Assembly: GCA_016763915.1 (NCBI GenBank)
Contig: JAESSX010000050.1
Span: 1 to 5,118 of the forward strand
From: Rhodospirillales bacterium
GTDB taxonomy: Bacteria; Pseudomonadota; Alphaproteobacteria; Rhodospirillales_A; Casp-alpha2
Reading direction: 5' to 3'
DNA length: 5,118 nt
The notes under the pieces were generated by a model. The model saw only the letters and a program-made list of their open reading frames with translations. It was not told the DNA's origin and made no database searches. The translations under genes were made by a program, and so were the position numbers. Shown here piece after piece: positions 1 through 5,118 of this stretch; position 1 is the first letter of the stretch; the number at the start of each line of letters is the position of its first letter.

Positions 1-227
1 CGGAAATGGCGGCGGCGGCGGGCTTTGCGGTCACCGGAACGGTCACCGATCAGGTTGGGCTGGACGAAACGCTGCCGGTGATCCTGGGCGACCCCGGGCC
101 GGTGTTTTATACCATCAAGGTGCGCGCCGAGGCGTTGGACTTCGTCCTGCCGCCCAACGACGGCGTTGAATTGAAGAACCGCACGCGCAACGCCCTCCTG
201 GGAGGCGCGGCGGAGAAAGTGGGGTAA
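1..227 (+). CDS. Probable thiamine-diphosphate-dependent enzyme, C-terminal fragment (5' end outside window)
   Basis: This is the last ~75 codons of a gene that begins left of the window; the first complete codon is at position 3 and TAA is at 225-227. The visible tail has an Ala-rich helix ending in Gly-Phe, then a strand-like DPGPVFYTIKV, then LPPNDGVELKNRTRNALLG. This matches the end of the TPP-binding (PF02775-type) domain of decarboxylase/acetolactate-synthase-like enzymes, where a GP-[VAF]-x(3)-[KR]-V strand precedes the C-terminus. It most resembles the phosphonopyruvate/sulfopyruvate-decarboxylase-like group. The TPP-binding GDG...N motif would lie upstream and cannot be seen, so cofactor and substrate are inferred. 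The stop is one base before the GTG of the ligase gene, so the two are almost certainly co-transcribed. The ATG at 6-8 is an internal Met, not a credible start. An unrelated enzyme with a similar tail cannot be excluded. Confidence 0.55.
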   Translation, partial: EMAAAAGFAVTGTVTDQVGLDETLPVILGDPGPVFYTIKVRAEALDFVLPPNDGVELKNRTRNALLGGAAEKVG

Positions 228-228
228 G

Positions 229-1860
229 GTGGCTGCAACAGGCATCTTCGAGACGGACCTGGACGCCAACCCGGCGAATTTCCAGCCGCAAACGCCGCTG
301 ACCTTCCTCGATTGGGCGGCCTCGGTCTATCCCGACAAGACCGCCGTTATCCACGGCGACGCCCGCTATTCCTATCGGCAATTCGGCGAGCGCTGCCGCC
401 GGCTGGCCTCGGCCCTGCAACGGCGCGGCATCGGCCCCGGCGATACGGTGGCGGTGATGGCGCCCAATTCGCCGCCGATGCTGGAAGCCCATTTCGGCGT
501 GCCGATGACGGGTGCGGTGCTGAACGCCCTGAATTACCGCCTCGACGCCGCCGGCATCGCCTTCATCCTCGGCCACGGCGAGGCCAGGGTGCTGATCACC
601 GACCGGGAATATTCCGCCGTGATTTCCGAGGCGCTCAGGCAATTCGGCGCAGACCTTATCGTCATCGACATCGATGATCCTTTGGCGGAAGGCGGCGAGT
701 TGCTGGGCGAAATTGAGTACGAAGAATTTCTCGCCGAAGGCGACGCGGATTTCCGCTGGCAGCCGCCGGCCGACGAATGGCAGGCGATTTCGCTGAATTA
801 CACGTCGGGCACCACCGGCAATCCCAAAGGCGTCGTCTATCATCACCGGGGCGCGTTTCTCAACGCCATGGGCAACGCCCTGGTGTTCGGGCTCAACGCC
901 AAATCCGTGTACCTGTGGACGCTGCCCATGTTCCATTGCAACGGCTGGTGTTACACCTGGGGGGTGACGGCGGTGGGCGGCACCCACGTCTGCCTGCGCA
1001 GCCCCGACCCGAAGCTTATCTTCCCCTTGATCGAACAACACGGCGTTACCCATATGTGCGGCGCGCCGATCATCCTCAATATGCTGGTGCATGCCCCCGA
1101 TGAGGTGAAAATCGCCTTCGACGATCCCATCGAGGTCGCCACCGGCGGCGCCGCGCCGCCGAGCGCCGTCATCGCCGGGATGGAAACCTTAGGCTTCAAC
1201 GTCACCCATTTGTACGGCCTGACGGAATGTTACGGGCCGTCGACCTATTGCGCGCCCAAGGCGGCGTGGGCGGATATGACCCTGGAAGACAAGGCGGTGG
1301 AAATGGCGCGCCAGGGCGTGCGCTATCCGACGTTGTTCCAACAAAGGGTGCTGGACCCCGAAACCATGGCCCCGGTTCCCGCCGACGGCGAGACCATCGG
1401 CGAATTGATGCTCAAGGGCAACACGGTGATGAAGGGCTACCTCAAAAATCCGGACGCCACCAAGGAAGCCTTCGACGGCGGCTGGTTCCATACCGGCGAC
1501 CTCGGCGTCGTCCACCAGGACGGCTATGTCGAGATCAAGGACCGCTCCAAGGACATCATCCTGTCCGGGGCCGAGAACATCTCGTCGCTGGAGGTCGAAG
1601 AAGCGCTGTACCGGCACCCGGACGTGATGGAGGCCGCCGTCGTCGGCATGGCGCATGAAAGGTGGGACGAAACCCCGTGCGCTTTCGTGACGCTCACGCC
1701 CGAGGCCGGGGCCGTCACCGAGGACGACATCATCCAGTGGTGCAAGGACAACCTGGCCCATTTCAAGGCGCCGACAAAAGTGGTCTTCGGGCCGCTGCCG
1801 AAAACGTCCACCGGCAAGGTTCAGAAATATGTCCTGCGTGAGCGGGCGCGGGAGTTGTAG
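229..1860 (+). CDS. AMP-forming acyl-CoA synthetase (DmdB/LvaE-like, ANL superfamily)
   Basis: This 543-residue adenylate-forming ligase activates a carboxylic acid to its CoA thioester in the cytoplasm (acid + ATP + CoA to acyl-CoA + AMP + PPi). All core motifs are present: the phosphate loop YTSGTTGNPKG (191-201); the MFHCNGW segment with His236 and Trp240, typical of DmdB-type (methylmercaptopropionyl-CoA ligase) and medium-chain enzymes; YGLTECYGP (329-337); FHTGD with Asp424; Arg439 in the KDRSKD hinge region followed by SGAENIS; and the C-terminal STGKVQK with catalytic Lys530. Length is normal for the family. The start is GTG at 229, one base after the previous stop, with a purine-rich GGAG at 212-215 and GGGG at 221-224 upstream. 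There is no closer ATG before the conserved N-terminus. In this operon it is the natural counterpart of LvaE, which activates levulinate in P. putida. Substrate cannot be read from sequence; DMSP-type, short/medium-chain, keto or hydroxy acids are all possible. Confidence 0.93.
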   Translation: MAATGIFETDLDANPANFQPQTPLTFLDWAASVYPDKTAVIHGDARYSYRQFGERCRRLASALQRRGIGPGDTVAVMAPNSPPMLEAHFGVPMTGAVLNALNYRLDAAGIAFILGHGEARVLITDREYSAVISEALRQFGADLIVIDIDDPLAEGGELLGEIEYEEFLAEGDADFRWQPPADEWQAISLNYTSGTTGNPKGVVYHHRGAFLNAMGNALVFGLNAKSVYLWTLPMFHCNGWCYTWGVTAVGGTHVCLRSPDPKLIFPLIEQHGVTHMCGAPIILNMLVHAPDEVKIAFDDPIEVATGGAAPPSAVIAGMETLGFNVTHLYGLTECYGPSTYCAPKAAWADMTLEDKAVEMARQGVRYPTLFQQRVLDPETMAPVPADGETIGELMLKGNTVMKGYLKNPDATKEAFDGGWFHTGDLGVVHQDGYVEIKDRSKDIILSGAENISSLEVEEALYRHPDVMEAAVVGMAHERWDETPCAFVTLTPEAGAVTEDDIIQWCKDNLAHFKAPTKVVFGPLPKTSTGKVQKYVLRERAREL

Positions 1861-1862
1861 GA
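1859..1862 (+). promoter_or_regulatory. Shine-Dalgarno site for the SDR gene
   Basis: AGGA overlaps the ligase stop codon (TAG 1858-1860) and ends 7 nt before the ATG at 1870. This supports that start and suggests that terminating ribosomes reinitiate on the SDR gene. Confidence 0.6.
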
Positions 1863-1869
1863 TAAAACC

Positions 1870-2637
1870 ATGAACGGACAATTCAGCCTCGATGGCAAAA
1901 TCGCGCTGGTTACCGGCGCGTCCGGCGGTTTGGGGCGGCATTTCGCGCAAGTCCTGGCCGCCGCCGGGGCGCGGGTCTGCGCCGCCGCGCGCCGCATGGA
2001 CAAGCTCACCGAAACCGTGGCGGAAATCGAGGCCGCCGGCGGGCGCGCCTTCGGCGTCGACATGGACGTTACCGACCAGGGCAGCGTCAGCGCCGCCTTC
2101 GGCCTGATCGAAGAACAGGCCGGGCCGGTGACGGTGGTGGTCAATAACGCCGGGATTGCCGGCAGCAAGCTGGCGCTGGACCTCGATGAGGGCGACTGGG
2201 ACCGGGTTCTGGACACCAATCTCAAGGGCGCCTGGACGGTCGCCCAGGCCGCCGCCAAACGCATGGCCGAAGCCGAATCCGGCGGCGTCATCGTCAATAT
2301 CGCCTCGGTGCTGGGGCTCCGGGTTTCCAAGGGCGTCGTGCCCTATGCGGTGTCCAAGGCGGGCCTGATCCAGATGACCAAGGCCCTGGCCCTGGAATGG
2401 GCCCGGCACGGCATTCGCGTCAATGCGCTGGCGCCGGGCTATGTGGAAACCGACCTGACCCGCGACTATCTGACGACCGAGGCCGGGCGGACACTGATGG
2501 GGCGCATTCCGCAACGCCGCCCGGCGGAGATGGCGGAACTGGACGGACCGTTGCTGCTGCTGGCGTCCGATGCGTCGAGCTACATGACCGGCTCCGTCGT
2601 CGCCGTCGACGGCGGCCATCTGGTCAGCTCGTTGTAG
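1870..2637 (+). CDS. SDR-family NAD(P)-dependent oxidoreductase (LvaD-like candidate)
   Basis: This 255-residue classical short-chain dehydrogenase/reductase is of usual family length. Visible motifs are the Rossmann TGASGGLG (15-22), the Asp66 region after beta-3, NNAG (92-95) and the full catalytic tetrad Asn117, Ser146, Tyr159, Lys163. The cofactor-binding PGYVETDL segment and the C-terminal VDGGH follow. After beta-2 the chain reads AAARR with no acidic residue, which favours NADP(H) over NAD(H); this is an inference. FabG-like keto/hydroxy interconversion is the general activity. Set between an acyl-CoA ligase and an ACAD/kinase pair, its likely role is reduction of a 4-ketoacyl-CoA to 4-hydroxyacyl-CoA, as proposed for LvaD in levulinate catabolism. 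A plain 3-hydroxyacyl-CoA dehydrogenase role in beta-oxidation is the main alternative. The ATG at 1870 has a well-placed AGGA and lies 9 nt after the ligase stop. Confidence 0.92.
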   Translation: MNGQFSLDGKIALVTGASGGLGRHFAQVLAAAGARVCAAARRMDKLTETVAEIEAAGGRAFGVDMDVTDQGSVSAAFGLIEEQAGPVTVVVNNAGIAGSKLALDLDEGDWDRVLDTNLKGAWTVAQAAAKRMAEAESGGVIVNIASVLGLRVSKGVVPYAVSKAGLIQMTKALALEWARHGIRVNALAPGYVETDLTRDYLTTEAGRTLMGRIPQRRPAEMAELDGPLLLLASDASSYMTGSVVAVDGGHLVSSL

Positions 2638-2648
2638 GCGGCGCGGAT

Positions 2649-3848
2649 ATGGACTTCACCCTTTCGCCCGAGGTCGAAGATTATCGCAAGCGCATCCGCG
2701 GCTTCGTCGCCGACCATATATTGCCGTTGGAATCCGATCCGGCGTCCTTCGACGCGCACGAAAACATTACCGAGGATCTGCTCGGCAGGTTGCGCGGGAT
2801 TGCGAAGTCGGAAGGCCTGTGGGCGTTGTCCATGCCCAAGGACCGGGGCGGGCAGGGGCTGGACACCGTCGGCATGGCGGCGTGTTACGAGGAAATGGCG
2901 CGCTCCATCTTCGGGCCGGTCGTCTTCAACGCCGCCGCGCCCGACGACGGCAACATGGTGGTGCTCAACAAAATCGGCAGCCAGGCGCAGAAAGACCGCT
3001 GGCTGCAGCCGATCATCGACGGCCGGGTGCGCTCGTCAATCGTCATGACCGAACCGCACCCCGGCGCCGGGTCCGACCCGGCGGGCATGATGCAGACCAC
3101 GGCCACCCTTGAGGGCGATAGCTGGACCATCCGCGGCCACAAATGGTTCATCACCGGGGCCGAGGCGGCGCAGCATTTCCTTATCGTTGCCAGGACCGGC
3201 GATGATGCCCGCAAGGGGCTGACGGCGTTCATGTTCGACCGCGACCAGGCGGGCTGGGAAATCACCCGGCGCATCCCGATCATGGGGCCGGAGGAACACG
3301 GCGGCCACTGCGAGCTGAAATTCCATGATCTGAAAATTCCCGACGAGAATCGCCTGATGGAGGTCGGCGACGGCCTCAAGGTGGTGCAGATCCGCCTCGG
3401 CACGGCGCGGCTGACCCATTGCATGCGCTGGCTCGGCATGGCCAAACGGGCGTTGGAGATTGCCGGGGAATACGTGTCCGAGCGCGAAGCCTTCGGCGAG
3501 AAGCTGATCGAGCGCGAAAGCATCCAGATGAAACTGGGCCAGGCGGCGATGGCGATCCATACCGGCCGCCTGTTGGTGATGAACGCGGCGTGGAAAATCG
3601 ATCAGGGCGATTTCGCCAGAAAAGAAGTCTCCATGGCCAAGGTGGCCGTCGCCGACACGCTCCATCTGGCCGTCGATACGGCGATCCAGTTGTGCGGGGC
3701 CAAGGGCTATTCCAAGGACACCCTGCTGGAATGGATGTACCGCTACGCCCGCCAGGCGCGGCTGGTGGACGGCGCGTCCGAGGTTCACGAGATGGTGCTG
3801 GCCCGCTTTTTCGGCCAGGAGGGGCTGGATTTCTGGCAATGGGGCTGA
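2649..3848 (+). CDS. Acyl-CoA dehydrogenase family protein, ACAD10/11- or LvaC-like
   Basis: This 399-residue flavoprotein has the three-part ACAD fold: an N-terminal helical domain from MDFTLSPEV, a middle beta domain (~130-240) and a C-terminal helical domain. MTEPHPGAGSD (133-143) and KWFITGA (165-171) form the acyl/FAD-binding middle region. SEREAFG (277-283) and QLCGAKGYS (347-355) are the usual FAD-contact segments. Where MCAD has its catalytic base Glu (in YEGT), this protein has Asp374 in VDGASEVH, resembling the DGPDEVH pattern of the ACAD10/11 subgroup. That, plus the overlapping kinase gene, suggests it acts on 4-phosphoacyl-CoA, as LvaC and ACAD11 do, rather than on simple acyl-CoA. 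The reading frame stays open upstream to about 2397, but that part overlaps the SDR gene. ATG 2649 gives the normal ACAD N-terminus and lies 11 nt after the SDR stop, with a weak AGGCGG at 2636-2641. An ordinary acyl-CoA dehydrogenase is the alternative. Confidence 0.92.
   Translation: MDFTLSPEVEDYRKRIRGFVADHILPLESDPASFDAHENITEDLLGRLRGIAKSEGLWALSMPKDRGGQGLDTVGMAACYEEMARSIFGPVVFNAAAPDDGNMVVLNKIGSQAQKDRWLQPIIDGRVRSSIVMTEPHPGAGSDPAGMMQTTATLEGDSWTIRGHKWFITGAEAAQHFLIVARTGDDARKGLTAFMFDRDQAGWEITRRIPIMGPEEHGGHCELKFHDLKIPDENRLMEVGDGLKVVQIRLGTARLTHCMRWLGMAKRALEIAGEYVSEREAFGEKLIERESIQMKLGQAAMAIHTGRLLVMNAAWKIDQGDFARKEVSMAKVAVADTLHLAVDTAIQLCGAKGYSKDTLLEWMYRYARQARLVDGASEVHEMVLARFFGQEGLDFWQWG
3817..3824 (+). 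promoter_or_regulatory. Strong Shine-Dalgarno-like site upstream of the kinase gene
   Basis: AGGAGGGG lies inside the end of the ACAD gene and is the best ribosome-binding sequence near the kinase start. It ends 14 nt before ATG 3839, longer than the usual 5-9 nt. An in-frame CTG at 3833 sits 8 nt after it, so a two-residue longer protein from a rare CTG start is possible, although the ATG is preferred. Confidence 0.45.
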
Positions 3849-4852
3849 GAAACGAGGAGGCCCGGCTGGGCGACTATCTGGCCACCATCGCCAGGGCCCC
3901 GGTCACCATCACCGCCTTCGAGAAACTGTCCGGCGGCGCTATTCAGGAAAACTGGCTGCTCGATATTTCGGTCGGCAATGGCGGTGACTGGACCGGCGAT
4001 CATCGACTGGTGCTGCGCATGGATGCGCCCTCCGCCGTCGCCACCAGCCACGAACGGGCGCAGGAATTCGCGCTGTTGAAACAGGCGCACCGGGCCGGGG
4101 TCATGGTGCCGGTGCCGTGCCTGCTGGCGACGGATCCGGAAATCCTGGGCGGGCCGTTCTTCCTCATGCACCGCGCCGAAGGAACGGCGGCCGGGCGCGC
4201 GCTGGTGAAACGGCCGCCTGACGATGCCCTGGCCCGCCAACTGGGAACCCAGTTGGCGCGCATTCACGCGATCCCGCCGGACGACACGCTTTCCTTCCTG
4301 GCCCGTCCCGACGTCGCGCCGTCGCTGGCGGCGGTGGCGGCCTACCGGGGCTATCTGGATGATCTCGGCCAATCCCGCCCGGCGCTGGAATGGGGATTGC
4401 GCTGGCTCGAACTGCACGCGCCGGACCAGGATCAGATCGTGCTCTGCCACCGGGATTTCCGCACCGGCAATTACATGGTCGATGACGGCGGCGCCCTGAC
4501 CGGTATTCTGGACTGGGAATTCGCCGGCTGGGGCGAGGCGGAAGAAGACATCGGCTGGTTCTGCGCCAAGTGCTGGCGGTTCGGCGCCGACCAGCGCGCC
4601 GCCGGGGGCATCGCCGGGCGGGACGCCTTTTACCGGGGTTACGAGGAATCTTCCGGGCGCGTCATCGACCCCGTCCGCGTCGATTACTGGGAAACCATGG
4701 CCCATGTGCGCTGGGCCGTTATCGCCTGCCAGCAGGCGGCGCGCCATGTGTCGGGCGAACAATTATCCCTGGAACTGGCGCTGACCCAGCATCTGGTGCC
4801 GGAACTGGAGCTGGAGGTGTTGCGCCGCACCGGGGGGCGGCCCGATGCGTGA
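3839..4852 (+). CDS. APH-fold phosphotransferase, LvaA / ACAD11-kinase-domain-like
   Basis: This 337-residue protein has the aminoglycoside phosphotransferase (PF01636) kinase fold. LSGGAIQENW (30-39) is the nucleotide loop, LVLRMD (57-62) is the beta-3 strand, and GGPFFLMHRAEG is the hinge strand. The catalytic loop is CHRDFRTGN, with His204, Asp206 (base) and Asn211, and the metal-binding ILDWEF has Asp225. EEDIGWFCAKCWRFG (235 onward) is typical of the ACAD10/11-type kinases rather than antibiotic kinases. Two details differ from canonical APHs: Arg60/Met61 stand where the ATP-contacting beta-3 Lys is expected, and Arg205 replaces the common Gly of HGD. The gene overlaps the ACAD stop by 10 nt. 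The frame is open further upstream, but only inside ACAD coding sequence, so ATG 3839 is chosen. The likely role is ATP-dependent phosphorylation of the 4-hydroxyl of a 4-hydroxyacyl-CoA, as for LvaA. A role in drug resistance is unlikely in this context. The exact substrate is unknown. Confidence 0.9.
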   Translation: MGLRNEEARLGDYLATIARAPVTITAFEKLSGGAIQENWLLDISVGNGGDWTGDHRLVLRMDAPSAVATSHERAQEFALLKQAHRAGVMVPVPCLLATDPEILGGPFFLMHRAEGTAAGRALVKRPPDDALARQLGTQLARIHAIPPDDTLSFLARPDVAPSLAAVAAYRGYLDDLGQSRPALEWGLRWLELHAPDQDQIVLCHRDFRTGNYMVDDGGALTGILDWEFAGWGEAEEDIGWFCAKCWRFGADQRAAGGIAGRDAFYRGYEESSGRVIDPVRVDYWETMAHVRWAVIACQQAARHVSGEQLSLELALTQHLVPELELEVLRRTGGRPDA

Positions 4853-5118
4853 CCATCCCGACGGCGCGGACCTGCTGGCCCTGATTGGGCGCATCGAGGC
4901 CGCCGACCCCTCCGTCTCGCTGCCCGATGATGACCGCTACAAGGACCGGATGCTGGCCCATGCCAAAGCGATCGCCGCGAGGCAGGCGCAATTGGGCGGC
5001 GCAAGCGAGGCCAGGGAATTGCTGGATTTAAGGCCGCTTGTCGGCGGCGACGGCGGGCTGGCCGACCTCAACCGGCGGCTGGCGGCGGCGATCCGGGGCG
5101 GCCATTTCGATCCCGGAA
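4845..5118 (+). CDS. DUF6285-type small protein, LvaB-like candidate, N-terminal part (3' end outside window)
   Basis: Ninety-one codons are visible with no stop before the right edge. The ATG at 4845 overlaps the kinase stop (TGA 4850-4852) by 8 nt; a G-rich run at 4832-4837 is the only nearby SDR-independent SD-like sequence, and no in-frame start lies close upstream. The protein begins MRDHPDGADLLALIGRIEA, continues with RYKDRMLAHAKAIAARQAQL, and has a DLNRRLAAAIRGGHFDPG segment near the edge. It is soluble and mostly helical in character, without a signal peptide or membrane segment. Helical starts of the form P..aeLL, an RY...A.nA..I..R helix and a LN..L...IR.G motif are what I associate with DUF6285 proteins of about 100-120 residues, commonly encoded beside APH-fold kinases and ACADs. 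By position it matches LvaB, the small partner required with LvaA for hydroxyacyl-CoA phosphorylation in P. putida. Equating DUF6285 with LvaB is from memory and should be confirmed. Confidence 0.78.
   Translation, partial: MRDHPDGADLLALIGRIEAADPSVSLPDDDRYKDRMLAHAKAIAARQAQLGGASEARELLDLRPLVGGDGGLADLNRRLAAAIRGGHFDPG

Noticed and set aside
115..1092. Long minus-strand open frame (325 codons) opposite the TPP and ligase genes
   Set aside because: It has low-complexity composition rich in Arg, His, Gly and Ala, no recognisable domain, and lies antisense to a clearly conserved ligase. It is a GC-driven shadow.
1189..2619. Long minus-strand open frame (476 codons) opposite the ligase and SDR genes
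   Set aside because: It spans two well-supported genes on the other strand, and its composition is that of a reverse-complement frame with no family motif.
2397..2648. N-terminal extension of the ACAD reading frame into the SDR gene
   Set aside because: These 84 codons overlap SDR coding sequence, are Arg/Gly-rich and lack ACAD similarity. ATG 2649 starts the conserved N-terminus.
3419..3838. N-terminal extension of the kinase reading frame into the ACAD gene
   Set aside because: The 140 codons are another-frame reading of ACAD sequence without domain character. A natural fusion is ruled out because the ACAD is encoded in a different frame.
3785..4762. Long minus-strand open frame (325 codons) opposite the kinase gene
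   Set aside because: No motif or RBS was recognised, and its sequence mirrors the codon bias of the kinase gene. It is a shadow frame.
4813..4818. GGAGGT as the ribosome-binding site of the DUF6285 gene
   Set aside because: It ends 26 nt before ATG 4845, too far to serve it, and no in-frame start lies nearer. It is probably chance within the Glu-Leu-rich kinase tail.
3839..4852. Antibiotic-resistance aminoglycoside phosphotransferase
   Set aside because: The fold matches, but the EDIGWFCAKCWRFG-type segment and the acyl-CoA operon context point to the ACAD10/11-LvaA kinases.

Overview
The window is a densely packed, GC-rich (by eye roughly two-thirds G+C) stretch of bacterial chromosome. 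All real genes lie on the plus strand, and almost every base is coding. Codon choice (GCC, GGC, CTG, GAC dominating) and the style of the proteins suggest an alphaproteobacterium, perhaps of the Rhodospirillales. That placement is an inference from general resemblance, not from a marker gene.

Layout from left to right: the 3' end of a gene that looks like a thiamine-diphosphate (TPP)-binding enzyme (1-227); an AMP-forming acyl-CoA synthetase of the DmdB/medium-chain type (229-1860); a short-chain dehydrogenase/reductase, SDR (1870-2637); an acyl-CoA dehydrogenase, ACAD (2649-3848); an aminoglycoside-phosphotransferase-fold kinase, APH (3839-4852); and the 5' part of a small DUF6285-type protein that runs off the right edge (4845-5118). 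Junctions are 1, 9 and 11 nt gaps, then overlaps of 10 and 8 nt. This is one operon, probably translationally coupled. No promoter, terminator, RNA gene, mobile element, repeat or CRISPR array is visible. The promoter presumably lies upstream of the window.

The gene set is the interesting part. Acyl-CoA ligase + SDR + ACAD + APH-fold kinase + small accessory protein is the enzyme set of the levulinate/4-hydroxyacid pathway of Pseudomonas putida (lvaE, lvaD, lvaC, lvaA, lvaB). The kinase and ACAD together correspond to the two halves of the animal fusion proteins ACAD10/ACAD11. In the model, the ligase makes the acyl-CoA and the SDR reduces a 4-keto group to 4-hydroxy. The kinase with its small partner phosphorylates the 4-hydroxyl, and the ACAD removes the phosphate so that the chain can enter beta-oxidation. 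The physiological substrate here is unknown. Gene order differs from P. putida, and a TPP-enzyme gene is joined to the front. Either point could mean a different substrate or an added upstream step.
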